From JAKVCB01 sp965243695 (lineage in GTDB: Bacteria > Planctomycetota > Planctomycetia > Pirellulales > Lacipirellulaceae), in contig CBDEWC010000014.1 of the NCBI GenBank assembly GCA_965243695.1, forward strand, positions 799,751 to 863,750: a DNA stretch of 64,000 nucleotides, in the 5' to 3' direction. This document shows, piece after piece, positions 9,530 to 18,502 of the stretch. A program made the translations under genes and the position numbers. The notes beneath the pieces were generated by a model. It made no database searches, had not been told where the DNA came from, and worked only from the letters and a program-made list of their open reading frames with translations. Each line of letters opens with the position of its first letter. The stretch's first letter is position 1.

Positions 9530-10426
9530 TTATCTCCCGAGTCCCAGCCAGAGGTCCAGGCTTCCAATCGCAAACAAACCGAGGCTGATCACCGCGTTGA
9601 TGTTAAAAAATGCAATATTTACTCGATTCAGGTCATTGGGCCGCACCAAGGCATGTTCATAGACCAGCAAGATAGCCACTCCTCCTACACCGAGCCAGTA
9701 AACCACCCCGAGTGGCGGATAAACCAGCGGCAGGCTGGCCAGCAGCACAACCGTGACCAGATGACAGGCAGCCGCAATCTGCAGCGCTCTGGCGATGCCG
9801 ACCCGGGCAGGTACGCTTTGAAGCTTTGTCTGGCGGTCAAATTCGTAGTCCTGGCACGCGTAAATAATGTCGAAACCGCCAACCCAGGAGAGGATGGCTC
9901 CTGCCAGGACAAGGGCCGGGAGAATGCTGGCCGGATCGGCCACGACCGCGTGACCACAGATCGCGATCCAGGTTGCAATTGGCGCGAGTGCTAAAGCAGC
10001 CCCGAGCCAGAAATGGGACAAAGGAGTAAACCGCTTGGCATAGCTGTAGCCAGCCAGAAAACCAAGGACCGGAATTGCCAGTAACAGCGGCAACCAGTTG
10101 GGCAGGAACAAACAGGTGGATGCTACAAATCCGGTGCCGTTCAATATCGCAAAGATCCACACACTTTGCCGGCTGAGAATGCCGGCGGGTAAATGCCGCC
10201 CAGCTGTCCGCGGGTTGGCTGCATCGATTTGTTGATCGGCAAGCCGGTTGACCGCCATAGCAAAGCTGCGTGCCGTTGCCATTGCCAGCAGAATACCGAG
10301 CAGATCTTGCCAGCGAAATGGGGTTGAGTGCCAGGCCATGACCGCTGCCAGCAGTGCAAACGGAAGCGCGAACAGCGTGTGGCTGAAGCGGATCATTGCC
10401 AGCAGGTGTTGGACGGTATTGAGCAT
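9530..10426 (-). CDS. mqnP: UbiA-family prenyltransferase, probably MqnP
   Basis: Integral membrane enzyme that attaches a polyprenyl chain to an aromatic acid. The UbiA signature is NRLADQQIDAANPRTAGR near residues 60-77, holding the first Asp-rich prenyl-diphosphate site, and the second is seen as DYEFDRQTKLQSVPARVG. About eight hydrophobic helices follow, consistent with the fold. The position between ubiX and mqnE argues for the futalosine pathway prenyltransferase MqnP rather than ubiquinone UbiA; that assignment is context-based. Length 298 is normal. The stop of ubiX lies 40 bp upstream, so the two are probably one transcript. Confidence 0.88.
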   Translation of the reverse strand: MLNTVQHLLAMIRFSHTLFALPFALLAAVMAWHSTPFRWQDLLGILLAMATARSFAMAVNRLADQQIDAANPRTAGRHLPAGILSRQSVWIFAILNGTGFVASTCLFLPNWLPLLLAIPVLGFLAGYSYAKRFTPLSHFWLGAALALAPIATWIAICGHAVVADPASILPALVLAGAILSWVGGFDIIYACQDYEFDRQTKLQSVPARVGIARALQIAAACHLVTVVLLASLPLVYPPLGVVYWLGVGGVAILLVYEHALVRPNDLNRVNIAFFNINAVISLGLFAIGSLDLWLGLGR

Positions 10427-10466
10427 GCGAGCCTTAGCTAAACAATCTCAGAGGATGACAAATTCT

Positions 10467-11078
10467 TCAAGGGCTACCCCACCGGGTAATGCAATTATTT
10501 TCAATTTCTAGTTGATCGCAAATACGTCCCACGATGAAGTCGACCAGGTCGTCCAGCGAGTTGGCGCCATGGTACCATCCTGGCGAGGCGGGAAGCACGG
10601 TGGCACCAGCCTCGGTCACGCGTCGCATATTGTCGATGTGTGTGAGCGAGAGAGGGGTTTCCCGGGGAACCAACACCAGTCGGCGACGCTCTTTCAAGTG
10701 GACTTCAGCAGCCCGCTGAATCAAGTTTCCCGATGCGCCTGCGGCAATCGCACTGAGCGTGGTTCCCGAGCAGGGGCATATCACCATTCCCCTGGTGAGA
10801 AACGATCCACTGGCCATCGGGGCCAGAAAATCGCCGCAGGGATAATAGTGCAACCGACCCCATTTGCCTGAATCCTCGGTTGGATGGCCCAACAGGTCAG
10901 AAGCCTCGAACCGATCAAGGTCGATATTCAGGCCGAGTTCCTGGGCGATCACTTCTCGGCCTGAGGGGCTGATCGAGAGGTGAACATCCAAACCGTTGGC
11001 AACCAGTACCTCAACTAACCGTACTGCGTAAACAGCACCACTGGCTCCCGTGATTCCCACACAGATTGGAGTACCCAT
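10467..11078 (-). CDS. ubiX: Flavin prenyltransferase UbiX
   Basis: Makes prenylated FMN, the cofactor of UbiD-type decarboxylases needed for quinone ring decarboxylation. The N-terminus GITGASGAVYAVRLVEVL is the FMN-binding start of the family. The core CPCSGTTLSAIAAGASGN and the VLVPRETPLS segment are characteristic. Length 203 fits. It lies between menG and the prenyltransferase on the same strand. No UbiD-like decarboxylase (MqnL) gene is present in the window, so its partner must be elsewhere on the chromosome. Confidence 0.94.
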   Translation of the reverse strand: MGTPICVGITGASGAVYAVRLVEVLVANGLDVHLSISPSGREVIAQELGLNIDLDRFEASDLLGHPTEDSGKWGRLHYYPCGDFLAPMASGSFLTRGMVICPCSGTTLSAIAAGASGNLIQRAAEVHLKERRRLVLVPRETPLSLTHIDNMRRVTEAGATVLPASPGWYHGANSLDDLVDFIVGRICDQLEIENNCITRWGSP

Positions 11079-11156
11079 AAAAATTGCAGCAAATCTTCTG
11101 ACGTAAGCCCCGGTCGGAGTTGCAACCTGACAGGTTGCCGTTCGAGTGTGCGACGA

Positions 11157-11927
11157 TCACTCAATTTCCGTTGGCGTCGTATTCGTTGGACACGCTTTGT
11201 CACCTACATACAGTGTAGCGACACCGAAAGTAAACGGGTAGAACCGTACATTGGTCATGCCGGCTTTTTGCATCCGGTCGGCCAGTTGTTCGTATTGGGG
11301 AAACTCTCCCACGCTGGTGGGAAGATACTCATACGCATGCTCGCTGTTGCGGGAAATCGACTGTCCAATTCGCGGCAGCACGTTGCGAAAATACCATCCG
11401 TAGATGGATTTCAAGGGTTGCCAACGCGGGGTTGAAAACTCAAGTACCGCGATCTGGCCACCAGGGGCACAAACCCGGATCATTTCCCGTAGCCCCCGAT
11501 CGGTGTCACTGACATTTCGAAGTCCAAACGCAACGGAAACGATTTGGAACTGATTTTCGTCAAAGGGAAGTTGTTGCGCGTCGGCTTCAACCAACGAAAT
11601 CCGATCCTGTGCCGCCATCGATTCAACCTTTTCCCGTCCCACGACGAGCATTTCATGACAAAAATCACTGGCGACGATCGATATCTGTCCCCTGGCTGCC
11701 CGGTCGTAGGCCATTGCCAGGTCTGCGGTTCCCGTACAGACGTCCAGGATGGGTCGATTTCCGTCGGGTGGCACAATCCGTACGGTTTTCCAGCGCCAGT
11801 AGCGATCGACGTTCAGCGAGAGAACGTGGTTCAGCAGATCGTAGCGCCGTGCGATCTGGCCAAACATGCGCCGCACGCGATCGCCTGATTTGTCAACGGT
11901 TGGTGGTCTAGTGGTCGCTGATGTCAT
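11157..11927 (-). CDS. menG: Demethylmenaquinone methyltransferase MenG/UbiE
   Basis: SAM-dependent C-methyltransferase for the last step of menaquinone synthesis. The UbiE/COQ5 entry motif RRMFGQIARRYDLLNHVLS is present, followed by the SAM-binding loop DVCTGTADLA, the acidic end of strand 2 in VASDFCHEML, and NVSDTDRGLREMIRVCAPGG. Length 256 is usual. It is the first gene of the minus-strand quinone group and is divergent from comB with only 48 bp between starts, which must hold both promoters. Confidence 0.93.
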   Translation of the reverse strand: MTSATTRPPTVDKSGDRVRRMFGQIARRYDLLNHVLSLNVDRYWRWKTVRIVPPDGNRPILDVCTGTADLAMAYDRAARGQISIVASDFCHEMLVVGREKVESMAAQDRISLVEADAQQLPFDENQFQIVSVAFGLRNVSDTDRGLREMIRVCAPGGQIAVLEFSTPRWQPLKSIYGWYFRNVLPRIGQSISRNSEHAYEYLPTSVGEFPQYEQLADRMQKAGMTNVRFYPFTFGVATLYVGDKACPTNTTPTEIE

Positions 11928-11975
11928 GGATATTCGTTAGACTGGGTTCTCAACAGTGTAACTAGAAATGCGGAA

Positions 11976-12764
11976 ATGAGCTTAACCCAAATGACGGTAA
12001 CGCCTGCCCGACTCCGTGTCCACTTCCTCCCGCAATTTGTGGCCGAAGCCGAAATGGCTGGCGGTACGGTTGTGGTGGTCGACCTGTTGCGTGCATCGAC
12101 CACGATTTGCCAGGCCCTGGCCTCGGGAGCACGGGAAATTGTACCCTTTGTCGAGGTTGAACTCGCTGCCCAGGCGGCCTCCGACTACGGTCGTGACAAG
12201 GTGTTGCTTGGTGGCGAAAGAGGAGGGGCCCGAATCGAGGGCTTTGACCTGGGAAACTCGCCTGTCGAATACACGTCCGAGGTCGTTTTTAACCGCACGA
12301 TCCTGTTTACCACCACCAATGGAACCCGGGCCCTGGACCATGCCCGGCGGGCCGACCAGGTTGTGCTTGGCGCCATGGTCAACCTCTCGGCGGTGGTGGC
12401 GTTTCTCCAGCAGATTCCCCAAGTTCATATCCTCTGCGCCGGTACGAGGGGGCAGGTGACACGGGAAGATATCCTCGCGGCAGGAGCGATCGTGCATAAT
12501 TTGCTGGCCCTCAAGGGGGTCCGGTGGGAACTGAGTGAAGAAGCGAAGCAGGCACAGGTGGCATGGGGAGGGGTCTTAAATGCCGCCCGGGTAGCAAGCC
12601 GGTCGCCCAGTTCACAACTGGCCATAGAGTTGCAAGAGACACCTGGCGGTCGTAATCTAATTGCCATTGGGCAGGATGACGATTTGGCCGAATGTGCTCA
12701 AATCGACCGCTTTGAGATCGTGCCTCGGTTTGATCCGGTGGCATCGCGAATTTTCGTGCCATAG
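11976..12764 (+). CDS. comB: 2-phosphosulfolactate phosphatase family protein (ComB)
   Basis: ComB hydrolyses 2-phosphosulfolactate to sulfolactate in coenzyme M synthesis; in bacteria that lack coenzyme M the true substrate is uncertain. The conserved VVVVDLLRASTTI segment, GGERGG loop, DLGNSP and TTTNGTRAL motifs are all present, so the fold and active site look intact. Length 262 is slightly above the typical 230-245. Neighbours (menG divergent, glycyl-tRNA synthetase downstream) give no pathway clue. The assignment to the family is firm, but the physiological role is not. Confidence 0.85.
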   Translation: MSLTQMTVTPARLRVHFLPQFVAEAEMAGGTVVVVDLLRASTTICQALASGAREIVPFVEVELAAQAASDYGRDKVLLGGERGGARIEGFDLGNSPVEYTSEVVFNRTILFTTTNGTRALDHARRADQVVLGAMVNLSAVVAFLQQIPQVHILCAGTRGQVTREDILAAGAIVHNLLALKGVRWELSEEAKQAQVAWGGVLNAARVASRSPSSQLAIELQETPGGRNLIAIGQDDDLAECAQIDRFEIVPRFDPVASRIFVP

Positions 12765-12892
12765 ACCGGCAATCGATCCCCCCTTTAAAATAAGAGGCTG
12801 GTCGCTTCGGCGGCGGCTGACCGTTCCCTTTACCCTTTGCCAACTCACCTCGTCAACCACCATTGACGTTCAACACTGCGATACAAAACACC

Positions 12893-14512
12893 ATGGAAAT
12901 GGAAAAACTGGTTTCTCTCTGTCGTCGGCGCGGATTCTTGTTTCAGTCGAGCGAGATCTACGGCGGGCTCAATGGTTTTTGGGACTATGGCCCGCTGGGG
13001 GTGGAACTCAAGCGCAATGTCAAGAGTGCCTGGTGGCACGACATGATCAGTGGGCACGATGAGCTGACCCAGCAACCTGGAGCACCTTCGACGTACGAAA
13101 TGGTGGGCATTGACAGCGCGATCATCATGCATCCGCATGTCTGGAAATGTTCAGGGCACTACGATTTGTTTCACGACATGATGGTTGATTGCCGGCAAAC
13201 CAATAAACGGTATCGGTTCGACCAGGTTCGCGGACGGTGGGCCGAGGCCAAAGGCCAGAAAGTGTTCGTTTCCACAGTGGCAGAAAACGAACAGCAAGAA
13301 ATGGAACGCCAGGCACAGAAGCTTTTCAAAATCAGGGCAAAGAATGCAGACCAAATTTCCTGGGACGGGGCGATTACAACCCTTGACCAGCTTGATGATT
13401 TGAGCCAGGTACTCGGTCCCGATGCAAGTGAACCGGGTACGCTTACCGAACCGCGCGAATTCAATCTCATGTTCAAAACTATTGTTGGCGCGATGGGTAC
13501 CGACGAGGACGCGGCTTTTCTTCGCCCCGAAACGGCACAGGGCATTTTTGTGAATTTCAAGAATGTGCTCGATAGCACTCGTGTACGTGTCCCATTTGGA
13601 GTTGGCCAGATCGGAAAGAGTTTTCGCAATGAAATTACCCCCCGAAATTTTACGTTTCGCTCACGAGAATTCGAACAAATGGAAATCGAGTTCTTTTGTC
13701 ACCCGGAAACTTCCCGAGATTGGTATGAATTCTGGCGGGACCGGCGCATGAAGTGGTATACCGACCTCGGGTTAGCCAGTGATCGACTCCGACTCCGCGA
13801 CCATGACAAAGAGGAGCTCAGTCATTACTCAACAGGAACTGCAGATATCGAATACGCATTTCCATTCCTGCCCGAGGGTGAGTTTGGCGAGTTGGAGGGA
13901 ATTGCCCATCGGGGTGATTTCGACCTGCGGAGCCATATGGAAGGCAAACTTGATCCGACAAGTTGCCCTCTGGAAGTAGAGACCACAGAAGATGGAAAAC
14001 CACTTTACAAAGGGTCAGGGCGTGATCTCACCTACCGCGATGATCTCTCGGGAGAACGGTTTACACCCCACGTGATTGAACCTTCTTCAGGTGCAGATCG
14101 AGCAAATTTGGCTTTTCTATGCGAGGCTTTCACCGAGGATGAAGTTCCCGACGACAAGGGCAAAATGCAAACGCGGACGCTCATGCGGTTCCACCCTCGC
14201 ATCGCACCGATCAAAGCCGCAGTGCTGCCGCTTGTAAAGAAGAATGGTATGCCTGAAGTTGCCAAGGAGATTTACCAGGCGCTTAAAAAACAGTTTGCGG
14301 TTTTCTACGACGAAAAAGGAGCCGTTGGTCGGCGCTATCGCCGCCAGGATGAAGCGGGAACGCCGTTTTGTATTACGGTGGACGGACAATCCCTCGACGA
14401 TCAGACCGTCACCGTGCGCGACCGCGATTCCCTGGAGCAATCACGGGTAAAAATCAACGACATCGTCGAGGAAATCTCCGACCGGATTTCGGCATATGGC
14501 AGTGGGGAATGA
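12893..14512 (+). CDS. glyQS: Glycyl-tRNA synthetase, single-chain class II type
   Basis: Charges tRNA-Gly with glycine. This is the homodimeric form. Visible are the N-terminal ESSEIYGGLNGF-like segment (here SSEIYGGLNGFWDYGPLG), motif 2 in IGKSFRNEITPRNFTFRSRE with EFEQMEIEFF, motif 3 around PHVIEPSSGADRA, and a C-terminal anticodon-binding domain (IAPIKAAVLPL). I chose the ATG at 12893. A TTG at 12863 in the same frame would add ten residues. The 539-residue length is normal. Upstream comB ends 128 bp before. Confidence 0.95.
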   Translation: MEMEKLVSLCRRRGFLFQSSEIYGGLNGFWDYGPLGVELKRNVKSAWWHDMISGHDELTQQPGAPSTYEMVGIDSAIIMHPHVWKCSGHYDLFHDMMVDCRQTNKRYRFDQVRGRWAEAKGQKVFVSTVAENEQQEMERQAQKLFKIRAKNADQISWDGAITTLDQLDDLSQVLGPDASEPGTLTEPREFNLMFKTIVGAMGTDEDAAFLRPETAQGIFVNFKNVLDSTRVRVPFGVGQIGKSFRNEITPRNFTFRSREFEQMEIEFFCHPETSRDWYEFWRDRRMKWYTDLGLASDRLRLRDHDKEELSHYSTGTADIEYAFPFLPEGEFGELEGIAHRGDFDLRSHMEGKLDPTSCPLEVETTEDGKPLYKGSGRDLTYRDDLSGERFTPHVIEPSSGADRANLAFLCEAFTEDEVPDDKGKMQTRTLMRFHPRIAPIKAAVLPLVKKNGMPEVAKEIYQALKKQFAVFYDEKGAVGRRYRRQDEAGTPFCITVDGQSLDDQTVTVRDRDSLEQSRVKINDIVEEISDRISAYGSGE

Positions 14513-14608
14513 CAACCAGAGTCAACCGCGGCTCCCCCCCATCTTTCGGATTGTCCCGTTCAGAGGGGTGTGTTAGAAGGAAAGAAGTCGTATTTCCCTA
14601 CTAGAGGG

Positions 14609-14652
14609 AAGCTACAGGTAAGCTACAGGTAAGCTACAGGTAAGCTACAGGG
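14609..14652. repeat. Four 11-bp tandem repeats directly upstream of a start codon
   Basis: AAGCTACAGGT occurs at 14609-14619, 14620-14630 and 14631-14641, with a fourth copy ending in G at 14642-14652. The changed last base gives CAGGGA directly before the ATG at 14654, so the array provides the apparent Shine-Dalgarno of the next gene. Confidence 0.93.
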
Positions 14653-14653
14653 A

Positions 14654-15646
14654 ATGAGTTCTGATTCTCTGGTCAAAATAATGGTCATGTCCCCATTCGG
14701 ACTTCGCGCGATCAAAAACCGTTGGGCGTTGGGCATCCCGGTTGTGTTGTCGGGTTTGCTTTGGGGATTCATGAGCAGAAACCTGGCTGCTGGTCCCTCG
14801 GGTTGGTTGCAACGGGGAAACTGTTGCGGGAGTCGTGCGTTTTTCTCCGGTTATTCCCCAACCGGTATCGCGAGTTTTAATTCCTGGTCATGTGATGTTC
14901 CTTATGGGAGGTCGTGTTATCCTTTCCCGTACTGGTTGGATAGACCTTGTCACGGTTGGGAGAACCGTTCGTGGGTGATTTTCTCGCCTTACTTCGTAGA
15001 TGCGCGTCTGTGGTATGGGCTTCGCCCTTGGGTCGCGCAGCCAGGGAATCCGGGTGTGTGGGGCAATCGGGCGTTATTACGTGCCGATGTTGCACCCGAT
15101 CGGTTTCCCGCACCCGCACCGCCCCGGGATGGTCAGCCTTTGCGTGGCGACGCGCGTAAGCTGGCCTGGCGATTCATTGAGTTCGGCGACAAACAGTTCC
15201 GAAACGGCAAGTATCACCGGGCATTGCAACGCTACAAAAAATCTGCAGGCGTAAAGCGTGACGTCGCCGCTGCTTTTTTTCGACAATCGCTGGCTTACTT
15301 TGCTTTGGGCAAGTATGGCCGGGCGACGGCAGCGATTAAACGGGGGCTTGTGATCGCTCCCGATTGGCCTCATACGAAGTTTCGGCTGGAAGAACTTTAC
15401 GTCGATGCGAATGAACAACGAGCCCATCGCAAGCAACTGACCGATTGGCTGGAAGAACATCCGCTGGACGCCGATGCCCATTTCATGGTGGGCGTGATTT
15501 CACATTTTTCCGGGCAGGAACAACTTGCAGCTGCGGCGATCACGCGGACCATTGAATTGGGTGGGATTTCCGACCACGCCACGGCATTTTTGGGAAAACC
15601 TGAACCTGGGAAAATCGCTGAACCAGGTCCTATTGCAAACCCGTGA
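14654..15646 (+). CDS. Exported TPR-containing protein of unknown function
   Basis: The N-terminus has a basic region followed by a hydrophobic helix (about residues 25-45, GIPVVLSGLLWGF), likely a signal peptide or anchor. Residues 45-140 are rich in Trp, Tyr, Gly and Cys without a known fold. From about 170 to 300 there are TPR-like helices (FIEFGDKQFRNGKYHRALQR, YFALGKYGRATAAIKRGL). TPR regions mediate protein-protein contacts. I do not recognise the family, but planctomycetes have many secreted proteins of this layout. The start at 14654 sits against the 11-bp repeat array; ATGs at 14681 and 14687 are alternatives. It converges with the next gene after only 4 bp. Confidence 0.75.
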   Translation: MSSDSLVKIMVMSPFGLRAIKNRWALGIPVVLSGLLWGFMSRNLAAGPSGWLQRGNCCGSRAFFSGYSPTGIASFNSWSCDVPYGRSCYPFPYWLDRPCHGWENRSWVIFSPYFVDARLWYGLRPWVAQPGNPGVWGNRALLRADVAPDRFPAPAPPRDGQPLRGDARKLAWRFIEFGDKQFRNGKYHRALQRYKKSAGVKRDVAAAFFRQSLAYFALGKYGRATAAIKRGLVIAPDWPHTKFRLEELYVDANEQRAHRKQLTDWLEEHPLDADAHFMVGVISHFSGQEQLAAAAITRTIELGGISDHATAFLGKPEPGKIAEPGPIANP

Positions 15647-15650
15647 ACGC

Positions 15651-16451
15651 TCAGGCGTTGCGTTTCAGCTTTACATTGAGCTGGTCGACTTGTCCCTGAA
15701 GATTCGCCAGCAGCGTTGCTGGACTTGCCCCGCGTGCCAGTTCCGCATAGAAAGCCGGCGCGTTGCCGTTCCGCAGCCCGACAATGGTTTGGGCAGTTCG
15801 TTGAACCGAACTGAGTTGCCAGTGCACTTCCTGCAGCTTGCTTGTTGCACATCGACTGTTCTGCCAGAGAAAGAGCAGCACCAGAACCAGCCCGAGAATC
15901 AGCAGGCCCTGACCGGCAAACGCCAGGGTAACCCCCACATCCCAATAGAGGGGCAAGTCTTCAAGCAGAGACCAGCTTGTCAAAATAGCGCCACTCGCGA
16001 GTGCTACGACTCCAAAAAACACAAGTAACCAGGCCATAACCTGGCTAACCCACCCGTTGCCACGGTGGTTCGTCGGTGGGGTCTGATCATAACCAGCTGG
16101 GACACCACTTGGGTCCCATGGCTCGGTTTCTGATACCAGGTCCTGGGGTGGATTGTGATGGGTGTGTGTGGTGGACAAACCCTGGTATTGGTTTGCCGAA
16201 TGGCTGTCGGTACTCCGCAGGGTTTGGGCCAGGTGACGAAACTTGCAATCGGTTCGCCAGTCGGTCAAATTTTCGACCGGATCCTGTGATGTGTCGGCCG
16301 CCCCATTTTCGGAATCGTCAGAGCTGTCGAATTCGAACATTCGAAGGGAGGGAGGAGTTTCGAAGCCTTGCTGGCAACGAACACAGACAACCTCCCCACC
16401 AACAGAGTGGGCAATGGCAGGTACATCTTGCTGGCAATGCTGGCACCACAT
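15651..16451 (-). CDS. Zinc-ribbon membrane protein, planctomycete type
   Basis: The protein begins MWCQHCQQDVPAIA with a second CVRCQ pair at about residues 22-25, a small zinc ribbon at the very N-terminus. A hydrophilic, poorly conserved stretch to about 140 is followed by two adjacent membrane helices (about 145-168 and 178-200) and a C-terminal amphipathic segment (KLQEVHWQLSSVQRTAQTI), probably coiled coil. The layout is a cytoplasmic sensor or adaptor on a hairpin anchor. No function is known. It follows the cytochrome bc genes on the same strand after 203 bp in which I see no clear signal. Confidence 0.75.
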   Translation of the reverse strand: MWCQHCQQDVPAIAHSVGGEVVCVRCQQGFETPPSLRMFEFDSSDDSENGAADTSQDPVENLTDWRTDCKFRHLAQTLRSTDSHSANQYQGLSTTHTHHNPPQDLVSETEPWDPSGVPAGYDQTPPTNHRGNGWVSQVMAWLLVFFGVVALASGAILTSWSLLEDLPLYWDVGVTLAFAGQGLLILGLVLVLLFLWQNSRCATSKLQEVHWQLSSVQRTAQTIVGLRNGNAPAFYAELARGASPATLLANLQGQVDQLNVKLKRNA

Positions 16452-16654
16452 GACTCAACATCCTTGGTGTCGATATCGTGACTTTATGGATTGGATCGGA
16501 GTTGGAGGTTTCAAACTGGAGCGATTCTAATAACTTTGCACGTGATTGCCTGGCTTTTCGCTCTATAGCCTGGGAGTTGTGGCTATGAGAGCCAGGTGTC
16601 TGCCGGCGGAGGGCCTGGCACGAGATCTTCGACACCCCAGTTCCGCGTCGTCGT

Positions 16655-18484
16655 TTACGGTTGCGGTTGGTTCCAGGCGGCGCGGAGCCATCCGGTGATG
16701 AGTTCAATTTCGCGCCGCGTCAACGAGTTGATCCCTGAATCCTCGGGATGTGGCGCAAATGGGGGCATCATCTTGTCGGCATCTGTATAGTTGTCTGGCG
16801 CGTAGAATCGCTCACTTGCCGGATTGCTGATGAATTCGATGAGCCACTCTGTAGATCCATAGCCCGTAAGATCTGGAGCCATGCCAAGTTCTCCCTCGTC
16901 CCCAAACTTGTGGCAATCAATACAGCTGAGTTCGTTGATAATCAATTCCCGGCCGCTGGCAATTTGGTCGGTTGAATCCGCATCAAGTTTTTCCTGGCCC
17001 GGCAACTTTGCTTCTGCCGAGAGGCCAATGGCGACGTTTTCGATTTGCTCTCGTGGTGCATTGGTCAGGTTGTCGACAACCCACTCAACCATGTCTCCTT
17101 TAGCCAGGACGGTGTCACCAAAGTAATGGGCACTTTTGATCTGACCGGGGGTGAGAATTCCTTCTACCCATGGACGCGATGCAAAGCCGAACAGGTTGGA
17201 GGCGGTTGGGTTTTCAACCACAATGGTTTGCAAGGGGTTTGTTTCTTTACCGTGGACATCGTAATGGCTGTGACAGGTAGCGCAGTGCCGTTTGAACAAG
17301 CGATAACCGGCTACCGCGATATCATCGCGGACGAGCGAGAGAGCACCACTTGGATCAATGCCCTCGGCTGCCAGTTGATGGGCCCGCTGACCCTCGGCGT
17401 GGGCGATGGCGACCGCTGACAGGTGATTCTTGGATTTATCGGTCTGGCCATTGAAATCTTCGTACCAGGCAGCGATGGTCAGGCCAGCGGCTCCGAGCAT
17501 CAGGGCAGCCAAGAAACCAATGTTAAATCGGTGCCCGAGCTTCCAGCAGCCAATGAAGGGCATTAGGGCCATCAATGTGAACACCAGGCCTGGCAATACA
17601 ATGGCCCCTAGGACCTCTCCCGTTTCCCCGTGAAAGCATTTGAGGAACTGAAACAGGAACAGGTAATACCACTCCGGCCTGGCTGCGTTGTAGGCAACGG
17701 CCGGATCGGCGGGGGCGCCGAGCTCGGCTCGGAACATCGCAGAGAGAAAACAGACAACCACTAGGACGGCAAGACAGGCAACGCCATCTTTGAGAACCTG
17801 GTCCGGCCAGAAATCACACTCCTGGCGGGCATAGGGAAGTTTGGGAGTGACTCCGTGCTTGCGAAAAAGAGCCAGGTGCATCACGAGCAGCAAAATCATC
17901 AAGCCGGGAAGTACCCCAGCGTGAAGGGCGAAGAACCGTGTTAGCGTTTGATGACCATACTGGTTGCCGCCCACTACGAGCATCTTGAGCTCGTCGCCCA
18001 CGAGTGGTGTGATACCCATGATTTTGGTTGCCACTTGGGTGGCCCAATACCCTTTTTGATCCCAAGGCAGGAGGTAGCCGGTGAGTCCAAGCGCAAATAC
18101 CACCAGCATTAGCAGCAGGCCCAGCCAGAAATTCACTTCACGCGGTGCGCGGTAAGCACCGTCGATCACTACCTGCATCAGGTGCAGCGCCATCAGAACG
18201 ATCATCGCCTGAGCCATGTAGTGGTGCATGCCACGCAGCAGCCAGCCTCCATACAGCTGGAATTCGATGTGGTAGACACTTTCCCAGGCTGTTTGCGTGC
18301 TGGGGCTATAGTACATCCAAAGGACGACACCGGTGACCAGTTGGACAAAGAATGTGAAGGCCAGGGTGCTACCCCACACATAGCGCCAACGGGATCCACC
18401 AGGAATCCGCTCGTAAAGTACGTCGCGGAGCAATGCGCGGTACCCTGTGCGGTTATCAAGCCATTGAAGCGTGTCAGATATCAT
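16655..18484 (-). CDS. Cytochrome b fused to a dihaem cytochrome c region
   Basis: Core subunit of a bc-type quinol oxidase complex. It starts with a b6-like four-helix domain with paired haem ligands in RGMHHYMAQ and FFALHAG, and further His in MALHLMQ and VMHLALF. It continues through subunit-IV-like helices (PEWYYLFLFQ near the quinol site) to about residue 370. The C-terminal 240 residues carry two c-type haem motifs, CATCH and CIDCH, with KMMPPF as a likely Met ligand. The fusion of b, subunit IV and cytochrome c in one chain (609 residues) replaces separate subunits. It lies 18 bp downstream of the Rieske gene and probably forms one transcript with it, so this two-gene unit may encode the whole complex. 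Confidence 0.9.
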   Translation of the reverse strand: MISDTLQWLDNRTGYRALLRDVLYERIPGGSRWRYVWGSTLAFTFFVQLVTGVVLWMYYSPSTQTAWESVYHIEFQLYGGWLLRGMHHYMAQAMIVLMALHLMQVVIDGAYRAPREVNFWLGLLLMLVVFALGLTGYLLPWDQKGYWATQVATKIMGITPLVGDELKMLVVGGNQYGHQTLTRFFALHAGVLPGLMILLLVMHLALFRKHGVTPKLPYARQECDFWPDQVLKDGVACLAVLVVVCFLSAMFRAELGAPADPAVAYNAARPEWYYLFLFQFLKCFHGETGEVLGAIVLPGLVFTLMALMPFIGCWKLGHRFNIGFLAALMLGAAGLTIAAWYEDFNGQTDKSKNHLSAVAIAHAEGQRAHQLAAEGIDPSGALSLVRDDIAVAGYRLFKRHCATCHSHYDVHGKETNPLQTIVVENPTASNLFGFASRPWVEGILTPGQIKSAHYFGDTVLAKGDMVEWVVDNLTNAPREQIENVAIGLSAEAKLPGQEKLDADSTDQIASGRELIINELSCIDCHKFGDEGELGMAPDLTGYGSTEWLIEFISNPASERFYAPDNYTDADKMMPPFAPHPEDSGINSLTRREIELITGWLRAAWNQPQP

Positions 18485-18502
18485 GCTTCCTTGCTGCTTT
18501 GA

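Noticed and set aside
9371..9994. 207-residue plus-strand frame over mqnP
   Set aside because: Shadow of a membrane protein gene on the other strand; low-complexity composition without a recognisable motif.
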